Part shown: piece after piece, positions 1 through 6,955 of the stretch | How positions within the stretch are numbered: the stretch's first letter is position 1 | Layout of the letters: each line of letters opens with the position of its first letter | Source: Pseudomonas protegens | GTDB lineage: Bacteria; Pseudomonadota; Gammaproteobacteria; Pseudomonadales; Pseudomonadaceae | Assembly: GCF_003363755.1 (NCBI RefSeq) | Contig: NZ_CP031396.1 | Span: 3,008,501 to 3,072,500, forward strand | Length of the DNA: 64,000 nucleotides | Reading direction: 5' to 3' | Made by a program: the position numbers and the translations under genes | The notes under the pieces: generated by a model | Told to the model about the DNA's origin: nothing | Databases searched by the model: none | The model's input: only the letters and a program-made list of their open reading frames with translations

Positions 1-756
1 GAAGCGTTCCACGACGACACGCAGATCGAACAGCGTTTCTACGAGATTTCCCCGGAAGAACGCATGAGCGCAGTGACCAAAGTCCTGCACCACTTCCGCC
101 CGGCTTCCTGCGTCGCTTTCTGCTTCACCAAGCAGCAAGTGCAGGAAACCGTCGATCACCTGACCTCCAAAGGCATTTCCGCCGTCGGCCTGCACGGTGA
201 TCTGGAACAGCGTGACCGCGATCAGGTGCTGGCGATGTTCGCCAACCGCAGTACTTCGGTACTGGTCGCCACCGACGTGGCCGCCCGTGGCCTGGACATC
301 GATGCGCTGGACATGGTGATCAACGTCGAGCTGGCCCGCGATTCGGAAATCCACATTCACCGCGTTGGCCGTACCGGTCGCGCTGGCGAAAAAGGTATCG
401 CGGTCAGCCTCGTCGCACCGTCCGAAGCCCATCGCGCGCAAGCCATCGAACAGCTGCAGAAAGCCCCGCTGAACTGGGATCAGGTCGACAACCTCAAGTC
501 CCAGGGCGGCGCCCCGCTGCAGCCACCGATGAGCACGCTGTGCATCGCGGGCGGGCGCAAGGACAAAGTGCGTCCGGGCGATATTCTCGGTGCACTGACT
601 GGCGACGCCGGCATCCCGGGCGCCCAGGTCGGCAAGATCGCGATCTTCGACTTCCAGTCGTATGTGGCGGTTGATCGCACCGTGGTCATGCAGGCGCTGC
701 AACGTTTGAACAACGGCAAGATCAAGGGCCGTTCGCTGCGCGTGCGCGTCCTCTAA
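1..756 (+). CDS. dbpA: ATP-dependent RNA helicase DbpA, 3' part
   Basis: This is the C-terminal part of a DEAD-box helicase; the reading frame is open from base 1, so the start lies outside the window. Seen: RecA domain 2 with motif V ([13 protein letters not shown]) and motif VI (HRVGRTGRAG), followed by a roughly 70-residue C-terminal domain containing GRKDKVRPGDILGAL. Known: DbpA uses this C-terminal RNA-binding domain to recognise hairpin 92 of 23S rRNA and acts in 50S ribosomal subunit assembly. That domain separates DbpA from RhlE-type helicases, one of which is also in this window. The DEAD motif itself is off the edge, so ATPase integrity cannot be judged. Confidence 0.93.
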   Translation, partial: EAFHDDTQIEQRFYEISPEERMSAVTKVLHHFRPASCVAFCFTKQQVQETVDHLTSKGISAVGLHGDLEQRDRDQVLAMFANRSTSVLVATDVAARGLDIDALDMVINVELARDSEIHIHRVGRTGRAGEKGIAVSLVAPSEAHRAQAIEQLQKAPLNWDQVDNLKSQGGAPLQPPMSTLCIAGGRKDKVRPGDILGALTGDAGIPGAQVGKIAIFDFQSYVAVDRTVVMQALQRLNNGKIKGRSLRVRVL

Positions 757-770
757 CTCCACTGCTTGGC

Positions 771-888
771 CTGTAGCCTCTGCCACAGGCTGCGATCGAT
801 CTGGTCGGCACTCCGTACGAAGGGGCGCTGGATCTTGAGATCGCTGAAGGCCTTCGGCCTTATCGCAGCCTGCGGCAGCGGCTACAGG
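771..888. repeat. REPIN-like pair of inverted REP sequences
   Basis: Two inverted copies of a CTGTAGC(C)NCTGCCNCAGGCTGCG-type hairpin unit lie at about 771-796 and 863-888, filling the gap between dbpA and the next gene. The right copy reads CGCAGCCTGCGGCAGCGGCT. The same unit recurs at 2110-2212 and around 33411-33625. The structure matches the REP doublets (REPINs) that are common between Pseudomonas genes. Confidence 0.8.
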
Positions 889-916
889 GTCATTCGCTCC
901 TAACGAGGACTCCGTT

Positions 917-2095
917 TTGCGTTCTACCGAAGTCGTGATCATCGGCGCTGGCGCCGCCGGCCTGATGTGTGCCCTGACCGCGGCCGGCCGGGGCCGCCAG
1001 GTGCTGTTGCTGGACCACGCCAACAAGGCCGGCAAGAAAATCCTGATGTCCGGCGGTGGCCGCTGCAATTTCACCAACATGTACACCGAGCCCGCCAACT
1101 TCCTTTCGCAGAATCCGCATTTCTGCAAATCGGCCCTGGCCCGCTACACCCAGTGGGACTTCATCGGCCTGGTGGCCAAGCACGGCGTGCCCTACCACGA
1201 GAAGAAACTCGGCCAGCTGTTCTGCGATAACAAGTCCAGCGACATCCTCGGCATGCTGCTCGACGAATGCGATCAGGTCGGCGTCGAGCTGCGCCTGGAC
1301 ACCTCGATCCAGCAGATCGAGAAGCTTGAGTCCGTCTACCTGCTGCAGACCACCCTGGGCGCGGTGCAGTGCCAGTCCCTGGTGATCGCCACCGGCGGCC
1401 TGTCGATCCCGACCCTGGGCGCTACCGGTTTTGGCTATCAGGTCGCCAAGCAGTTCGGCCATGAACTGCTGCCGACCCGTGCCGGCCTGGTGCCCTTCAC
1501 CATCACCGACCAGCTCAAGGAACTGTGCAGCGAGTTGTCGGGCACCTCGGTGGACTGTCTGGTGAGCTGCAACGAGCAGAGCTTTCGCGAGAACATTCTG
1601 TTCACTCATCGTGGCCTCAGCGGCCCGGCGATCCTGCAGATTTCGTCCTATTGGCAACCCGGCGACAGTGTCGAGATCAACCTGCTGCCAGACCACGACG
1701 CCCTCGGCTGGCTGCAACAGCAGCAGGCCGAGCGCCCCAACAGCGAGCTGAAAACCCTGCTGGGGGAAATCTTCACCAAGAAGATGGCGGGACTGCTGGC
1801 CGAGCACTGGTTCGTCTCCAAGCCGATGAAGCAGTACACCCCGGCGGAACTGGCGGACGTGGCGCAAAAACTCGGCAGCTGGCAGTTGGTGCCGGCGGGC
1901 ACCGAGGGCTACCGCACCGCCGAAGTGACCCTGGGCGGGGTCGATACCCGCGAGGTGTCGTCCAAGACCATGGAATCGCTGAAGAGCCCGGGGCTGTATT
2001 TCATCGGTGAAGTGCTGGACGTCACCGGCCACCTGGGCGGCTTCAACTTCCAGTGGGCCTGGGCCTCGGGCTACGCGGCGGCGCAATACGTCTGA
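917..2095 (+). CDS. NAD(P)/FAD-dependent oxidoreductase, BaiN/HI0933 family
   Basis: A 392-residue flavoprotein of the HI0933/YhiN/BaiN family. Seen: an N-terminal dinucleotide-binding motif IIGAGAAGLMCAL (about residues 7-19), the family signature GKKILMSGGGRCNFTN (about 37-52) and a C-terminal FAD-contacting stretch GGFNFQWAWASGYAA. The start is TTG at 917, with GAGG at 905-908 eight bases upstream; no ATG gives a better fit. The family is widespread but its physiological substrate in Pseudomonas is not established; BaiN in gut bacteria acts on bile acids, and that role should not be transferred here. It stands alone between two REP doublets. Confidence 0.88.
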   Translation: MRSTEVVIIGAGAAGLMCALTAAGRGRQVLLLDHANKAGKKILMSGGGRCNFTNMYTEPANFLSQNPHFCKSALARYTQWDFIGLVAKHGVPYHEKKLGQLFCDNKSSDILGMLLDECDQVGVELRLDTSIQQIEKLESVYLLQTTLGAVQCQSLVIATGGLSIPTLGATGFGYQVAKQFGHELLPTRAGLVPFTITDQLKELCSELSGTSVDCLVSCNEQSFRENILFTHRGLSGPAILQISSYWQPGDSVEINLLPDHDALGWLQQQQAERPNSELKTLLGEIFTKKMAGLLAEHWFVSKPMKQYTPAELADVAQKLGSWQLVPAGTEGYRTAEVTLGGVDTREVSSKTMESLKSPGLYFIGEVLDVTGHLGGFNFQWAWASGYAAAQYV

Positions 2096-2109
2096 GCCGC
2101 TGTGCATCC

Positions 2110-2212
2110 CTGTAGGCGCTGCCGCAGGCTGCGAACGCCCCGAAGGGGCGCGGCGATCCAATGTCCGCTGAGGTCCTACGGCCCTGTCGCAGCCTACGGC
2201 AGCGGCTACAGG
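2110..2212. repeat. REPIN-like pair of inverted REP sequences
   Basis: The gap after the flavoprotein gene carries a left unit TGTAGGCGCTGCCGCAGGCT at about 2110-2137 and its inverted partner CGCAGCCTACGGCAGCGGCT at about 2188-2207. The interior palindrome GCCCCGAAGGGGC lies between them. It belongs to the same family as the 771-888 element. Confidence 0.8.
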
Positions 2213-2324
2213 CGCCCGACCGGCAACAGCAACAGAATTTGCCGGCGGATGTGACGACGGCATTGCGCCGTCGTCAATACTGGCTCAATTTAGCTGCATC
2301 GCCCCGGAAGGCCTGTCCCACTCC

Positions 2325-4517
2325 ATGTCATCGACTTCTTTTCGTCAGTCTCTGCGCCGCCTCTGGGCGCTGGATAAATTCAGCTACAGCGTGCGGGTGT
2401 TCATCGCCCTGACCGGCAGCATGGCGCTGTGCTGGTATCAGGATGAAATGGGCCTGCTGATCCCGCTGTTTCTCGGCATCATCGCCAGCGCCCTGGCGGA
2501 AACCGACGACAGCTGGCAAGGCCGGCTCAACGCCCTGGCCGTGACCCTGGTGTGCTTCAGCATCGCCGCGCTGTCGGTGGAACTGTTGTTCCCCTACCCC
2601 TGGATCTTCGCCATTGCCCTGGCCCTGGCCAGCTTCGGCCTGACCATGCTCGGGGCCCTGGGGGAACGCTATGGCGCCATCGCCTCGGCGACCCTGATTC
2701 TCTCGGTCTACACCATGATCGGCGTCGACCAGCGCGGCGGCGCGGTGATCGACTTCTGGCACGAGCCGCTGCTGCTGGTAGCCGGCGCGGCCTGGTATGG
2801 CCTGCTCTCGGTACTCTGGCAGGCGCTGTTCTCCAACCAGCCGGTGCAGCAGAGCCTGGCCCGGCTGTTTCGTGAGCTGGGTTTCTACCTCAAGCTCAAG
2901 TCATCCCTGTTCGAGCCGATCCGCCAGTTGGATGTGGAAGCCCGGCGCCTGGAGCTGGCCCAGCAAAATGGCAAGGTCGTGGCAGCTCTCAACGCCGCCA
3001 AGGAGATCATCCTGCACCGGGTGGGCAATGGCCGGCCGGGGTCGAAAGTCAGCCGCTACCTGAAGCTGTACTTCCTGGCCCAGGACATCCACGAGCGCGC
3101 CAGTTCGTCCCATTACCCCTATAACGCCCTGACCGACGCCTTCTTCCACAGCGACGTGCTGTTTCGCTGCCAGCGCCTGTTGCGCCAGCAGGGCAAGGCC
3201 TGCCGCGCCCTGGCCGAATCCATCCAGCTGCGCCAGCCGTTCGTCTATGACGCCAGCTTCGCCGAGGCCCTGAGCGACCTGCACGCCTCCCTGGAACACC
3301 TGCGCATCCAGAGCAACCCGGCCTGGCGCGGGCTGCTGCGCTCGCTGCGCGCCCTGGCGGCCAACCTTGGTACCCTCGACCGCCTGCTCAGCGACGCCAG
3401 CAACCCTGACGCCCTGGCCGATGCCACCGACAGCAGCCTGCTGGACCGCTCGCCGCGCAACCTCAAGGATGTCTGGACTCGCCTGCGCACCCAGCTGACA
3501 CCGACGTCACTGCTGTTCCGCCATGCCCTGCGCCTGCCCCTGGCGCTGAGTATCGGCTACGGCATGGTGCATCTGATCCACCCATCCCAGGGCTACTGGA
3601 TCATCCTCACCACGCTGTTCGTCTGCCAGCCCAACTACGGCGCCACCCGGCGCAAGCTGGGCCAAAGGATCGTCGGCACCGCCATCGGCCTGACCATCGC
3701 CTGGGCGCTGTTCGACCTGTTCCCGAGCCCCTTGGTGCAATCGCTGTTCGCCATCGCCGCCGGGGTGGTGTTCTTTACCAACCGCACCACCCGCTACACC
3801 CTGGCCACAGCCGCCATCACCCTGATGGTGCTGTTCTGCTTCAACCAGGTGGGCGACGGTTACGGGCTGTTCCTGCCGCGGCTGTTCGATACCCTGCTGG
3901 GCAGCCTGATCGCCGGGCTGGCGGTGTTCCTGTTCCTGCCGGACTGGCAGGGCCGACGCCTGAACAAGGTGCTGGCCAACACCCTGACCTGCAACAGCAT
4001 CTACCTGCGCCAGATCATGCAGCAGTACGCCGCGGGCAAAAGCGACGACCTGGCCTACCGGCTGGCCCGGCGCAACGCCCACAACGCCGATGCGGCGCTG
4101 TCCACCACCCTGGCCAACATGCTCATGGAGCCGGGGCATTTCCGTAAGGAAGCCGACGTGGGGTTCCGCTTCCTGGTGCTGTCCCACACCTTGCTCAGCT
4201 ACCTGTCGGGGTTGGGCGCGCACCGGGAAACCCAACTGCCGGGGGAAGTCCGCGAGCACCTGATCGACGGTGCCGGGGTCAGCCTGGCGGCGAGCATCGA
4301 CGAGATTGCCCAGGGCCTGGCCAACAAGACCCCGATCGCCATCCAGAGCGATGCCGAGGAAGCGTTGGCCAATGAGCTGGAGCAGATGCCGGATGAAATC
4401 GACGAAGGCCAGCGTCTGGTGCAGACCCAGCTGGCACTGATCTGTCGACAACTGGGCCCGTTGCGGACCCTGGCGGCGCACCTGATCAAAGACACCAGCG
4501 ACACCGAAAAACCGTAG
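2325..4517 (+). CDS. yccS: YccS/YhfK-type FUSC integral membrane protein
   Basis: A 730-residue inner-membrane protein with the two-block architecture of YccS/FUSC proteins. About six hydrophobic segments at residues 20-170 are followed by a long helical cytoplasmic region (about 170-390). A second hydrophobic block at about 400-545 contains the aromatic-acid-exporter-like stretch SQGYWIILTTLFVCQPNYGA, and an acidic cytoplasmic tail follows. Relatives such as AaeB and YccS are proposed efflux proteins, but no substrate is established for YccS. The ATG at 2325 is preceded by GGAAGG about 14 bases upstream, a long spacing. The gene is flanked by a REPIN and by a convergent solute-binding protein gene, so it is probably transcribed alone. 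Confidence 0.85.
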   Translation: MSSTSFRQSLRRLWALDKFSYSVRVFIALTGSMALCWYQDEMGLLIPLFLGIIASALAETDDSWQGRLNALAVTLVCFSIAALSVELLFPYPWIFAIALALASFGLTMLGALGERYGAIASATLILSVYTMIGVDQRGGAVIDFWHEPLLLVAGAAWYGLLSVLWQALFSNQPVQQSLARLFRELGFYLKLKSSLFEPIRQLDVEARRLELAQQNGKVVAALNAAKEIILHRVGNGRPGSKVSRYLKLYFLAQDIHERASSSHYPYNALTDAFFHSDVLFRCQRLLRQQGKACRALAESIQLRQPFVYDASFAEALSDLHASLEHLRIQSNPAWRGLLRSLRALAANLGTLDRLLSDASNPDALADATDSSLLDRSPRNLKDVWTRLRTQLTPTSLLFRHALRLPLALSIGYGMVHLIHPSQGYWIILTTLFVCQPNYGATRRKLGQRIVGTAIGLTIAWALFDLFPSPLVQSLFAIAAGVVFFTNRTTRYTLATAAITLMVLFCFNQVGDGYGLFLPRLFDTLLGSLIAGLAVFLFLPDWQGRRLNKVLANTLTCNSIYLRQIMQQYAAGKSDDLAYRLARRNAHNADAALSTTLANMLMEPGHFRKEADVGFRFLVLSHTLLSYLSGLGAHRETQLPGEVREHLIDGAGVSLAASIDEIAQGLANKTPIAIQSDAEEALANELEQMPDEIDEGQRLVQTQLALICRQLGPLRTLAAHLIKDTSDTEKP

Positions 4518-4609
4518 GAATAGGCCTGTCGGCGAAAGGGGCCGCAAGATTAATGCAAGGTCCGGGGCCGCGCTCGCTGGCAAGCCAACTGATGCAGCTC
4601 CCTGTTCGG

Positions 4610-5347
4610 TTACATACCGTGCTGGCGCAACAGCCGGTCGTAGCTGCCGTCGGCCTTCATGGCGGCAATTTCCCGGTCGAACTTGGCAACGATCTGCGCG
4701 TGTTCGGGGTTTTTCAGGCTGACCAGGATATGCAGGCCGTTCTCGCTCAGGGGCTTGGGCAGGAACTCCACGGCGTTGCGCACCCGAGGCGATTCCCGGG
4801 CCAGGTAGTAGCGGGCGACGTATTCGTCTTCCAGAGTCAGCTTGACCCGGCCCGCCGCCAGCATGCGCACGGCCATGGCGAAGTTGTGCACCAGAACTTT
4901 CTGCAGGTTCGGGTCGTTGTCGAACTCCGGCGAATAGGCGTAGCCACGCACTACCGCCACCGGGTACTCATGCAGTTGCTTGAGGTTGTTGTATTCCAGC
5001 GAGGCATCCTTGCGCTTGATGAAGCGCACTCGGTTGACCAGGTACTCCGATGAAAACTGCCCCAGATGGGTGCGCTCTTCGTTGTACCAGGCATTGACCA
5101 GTACGTCGTAGCGCCCCTCGCCCACCCCCATCAGAGCCCGAGCCCAGGGCACCTGCTCGAACTCGCTGGAATAGCCGGCACGGGACAGGGCGGTGCTGAC
5201 GATATCGGTGGCCACCCCGCCGTTGACCAGGGTCGCGTCGGTAAAGGGGGGCCAGGCGTCAGCGACCAGGCGCAGCTTCTGTGCAGAAGCGCTGTGGCCC
5301 AGCAACAGCAATCCGATCAAAGCCAAAGCTCGATGCAATCGCAGCAT
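4610..5347 (-). CDS. Periplasmic solute-binding protein, SBP_bac_3 type (orphan)
   Basis: A 245-residue protein with a clear signal peptide (hydrophobic ALIGLLLLG, cleavage near SAS-AQ at residues 20-23), followed by a family-3 extracellular solute-binding fold. Recognisable positions are DAWPPFTD near the mature N-terminus and the QVPWARALMGVGEGRYDVLV segment of lobe 1. No permease or ATPase gene is adjacent, so it is an orphan binding protein. The PWxR-containing subfamily, shared with the gene at 30423-31238, is common in Pseudomonas and its ligands are mostly unknown. It converges on yccS. A role in amino-acid uptake is only inference. Confidence 0.8.
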   Translation of the reverse strand: MLRLHRALALIGLLLLGHSASAQKLRLVADAWPPFTDATLVNGGVATDIVSTALSRAGYSSEFEQVPWARALMGVGEGRYDVLVNAWYNEERTHLGQFSSEYLVNRVRFIKRKDASLEYNNLKQLHEYPVAVVRGYAYSPEFDNDPNLQKVLVHNFAMAVRMLAAGRVKLTLEDEYVARYYLARESPRVRNAVEFLPKPLSENGLHILVSLKNPEHAQIVAKFDREIAAMKADGSYDRLLRQHGM

Positions 5348-5624
5348 GCTAAAAGATCCTTAGCGGGCACAGGGCCCAGCGCATTCCAGCCGACACTCGA
5401 GGGCCCCTGCCGGTATTCGACAGGGCAGCCCAGCCCCTAACACTAGCTCATCAAAACCGCTGCACAGGACTTGAAAACAGATTACACAAAGAAGACAAAG
5501 GCCAGTAACAACAATGGTGGCATTTTGACCTAACTCACAGAAACAGCCTCTGGGTGCTGCTCGACAAGACATCCGGCGGCGATGTGCCTAGTATTTCGCA
5601 CAGCACTTTCTACAGGATATGAAG

Positions 5625-6077
5625 ATGACCATCGAATGGGTCTGCAAGCATCACACCGATCTGGGCAAGGAACAGTTGTACGCCATCCTGCAACTGCGCA
5701 CCGAAGTCTTTGTCGTGGAACAGAAATGCCCCTACCAGGAAGTGGACGGCCGCGACCTTGAAGGCGATACCTGCCACTTGATGGCCTGGGACGACGACCG
5801 CCTGCTGGCCTATCTGCGCCTGCTGGACCCGATCTCCCAAGGCGGCGACGTCGTGATCGGCCGCGTAGTGATCGCCGAACAGGCCCGTGGCCAGGGCCTG
5901 GGTCATGCCCTGATGGAGCAGGCGCTGAAACAGGCACAACGGCACTGGCCAGAAACCCCAATCTACCTCTCGGCCCAGGCCCATCTGCAGGATTACTACG
6001 GACGCTACGGCTTCATCGTCGCGGGTGAGGAATACCTTGAGGACGGCATTCCCCATATCGGCATGCGCCGGGCCTGA
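5625..6077 (+). CDS. elaA: GNAT N-acetyltransferase, ElaA-like
   Basis: A protein of about 150 residues with the GNAT fold. It has an ElaA-like N-terminus (LYAILQLRTEVFVVEQKCPY), the acetyl-CoA-binding segment IGRVVIAEQARGQGLGHALM (the RGxGxG/A-type P-loop) and a C-terminal YGRYGF motif. Two ATGs are available, at 5619 and 5625. The CAGGA at 5613-5617 is too close to the first and about seven bases from the second, so 5625 (MTIEW) is preferred. The acceptor substrate of ElaA proteins is not known. The gene converges with the winged-helix gene, with only three bases between their stop codons. Confidence 0.88.
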   Translation: MTIEWVCKHHTDLGKEQLYAILQLRTEVFVVEQKCPYQEVDGRDLEGDTCHLMAWDDDRLLAYLRLLDPISQGGDVVIGRVVIAEQARGQGLGHALMEQALKQAQRHWPETPIYLSAQAHLQDYYGRYGFIVAGEEYLEDGIPHIGMRRA

Positions 6078-6080
6078 GAC

Positions 6081-6377
6081 TCAGGGATAACCCAGCACTG
6101 TCTTGATCTGCCGCAGATTGGGCTCGATCCAGCCCTTGTCGATGGCCCCCCAGCTATGGATCCGGTAGCGCCCGGCATGATTGCGGGCGCCATCCTGCTG
6201 CTCGAACTCGCAGAGGATGTCCAGGTCCGCCAGGGCGGCGATGGTGTCCTGGGCGGTGCGTCGGGGCATGCCCGTGACTTCGGTCAGCGCCGGCACACTG
6301 CTGGCCAGGCCGCTGTCGATCAGATACGCCACATACAGGCGGCGGTAGAAACTGCTCTTGGTCTTGCTGACATCCAT
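6081..6377 (-). CDS. Small winged-helix DNA-binding protein
   Basis: A 98-residue protein whose N-terminal 60 residues look like a winged helix: SSFYRRLYVAYLIDSG, then a helix-turn-helix PALTEVTGMPRRTAQDTIAA, then a wing at CEFEQQDGARNHAGRYRI. GGGAG lies eight bases before the ATG. It follows the YgjP-like peptidase gene by 23 bases on the same strand and is probably co-transcribed with it. It has no sensor domain. Homologues occur in Pseudomonas as uncharacterised helix-turn-helix proteins; I cannot name a target. Regulation of the two upstream genes would be a reasonable guess. Confidence 0.75.
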   Translation of the reverse strand: MDVSKTKSSFYRRLYVAYLIDSGLASSVPALTEVTGMPRRTAQDTIAALADLDILCEFEQQDGARNHAGRYRIHSWGAIDKGWIEPNLRQIKTVLGYP

Positions 6378-6400
6378 CGCCTACTCCCTTTCACTAAGCA

Positions 6401-6913
6401 CTAATCCGCCGCTCCTGCCTTGGCTTGCAGGTCGCGCCAGGTCAGGTAGACCCGCAGGTCGAACTCCAGCTGGTGATAGCCCGGCAGCATATGCTCGCAG
6501 AGCTTGTAGAACGCCTTGTTGTGATCCGATTCCTTGAAGTGCGCCAGTTCGTGCACCACGATCATCCGCAAGAACTCCGGCGCCGCCTCCTTGAACAGGG
6601 AGGCGATGCGGATCTCCTTCTTGGCCTTGAGCTTGCCGCCCTGCACCCGGGACACCGTGGTGTGCAGGCCCAGGGCGCGGTGGGTCAGGTCCAGACGGTT
6701 ATCGAACAGCACCTTGTCGATGGCCGGGGCGTTGCGCAGGTATTCCTGCTTCAGTTCCAGAGCGTAGTTGTACAACGCCTTGTCGCTCTGTACCGCGTGC
6801 TTGTGCGGATAGCGCCGGCTCAGGTAGTCCCCCAGGCGATCTTCGTCGATCAGCTGGCGCACTTGCTGTTGCAGGGCGACGGGGTAGGCCTGAAGGTATT
6901 TGAGTGCAGTCAT
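6401..6913 (-). CDS. YgjP-like metallopeptidase domain protein (M48/WLM type)
   Basis: A 170-residue protein with a gluzincin zinc site: H121-E-x-x-H125 in VVHELAHFKESDHNKAF, with H131 a likely third ligand. The domain resembles YgjP/DUF45 and SprT-like metallopeptidases. The ATG at 6913 was chosen (MTALKYLQ); a TTG at 6928 is the only longer option and neither has a strong ribosome-binding site. No signal peptide or membrane segment is seen, so the protein should be cytoplasmic. It lies 42 bases downstream of the GGDEF/EAL gene and 23 bases upstream of the winged-helix gene. The substrate is unknown. Confidence 0.82.
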   Translation of the reverse strand: MTALKYLQAYPVALQQQVRQLIDEDRLGDYLSRRYPHKHAVQSDKALYNYALELKQEYLRNAPAIDKVLFDNRLDLTHRALGLHTTVSRVQGGKLKAKKEIRIASLFKEAAPEFLRMIVVHELAHFKESDHNKAFYKLCEHMLPGYHQLEFDLRVYLTWRDLQAKAGAAD

Positions 6914-6955
6914 GAAGGGGCAGCGCAAGGTGCAAAGAGCGCCAGTGTAGCGAAT

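Noticed and set aside
890-2263. Long minus-strand frame opposite the flavoprotein gene
   Set aside because: Its translation is rich in Gln/His/Gly in the way of antisense frames and it spans REP sequence; the plus-strand gene has clear FAD motifs.
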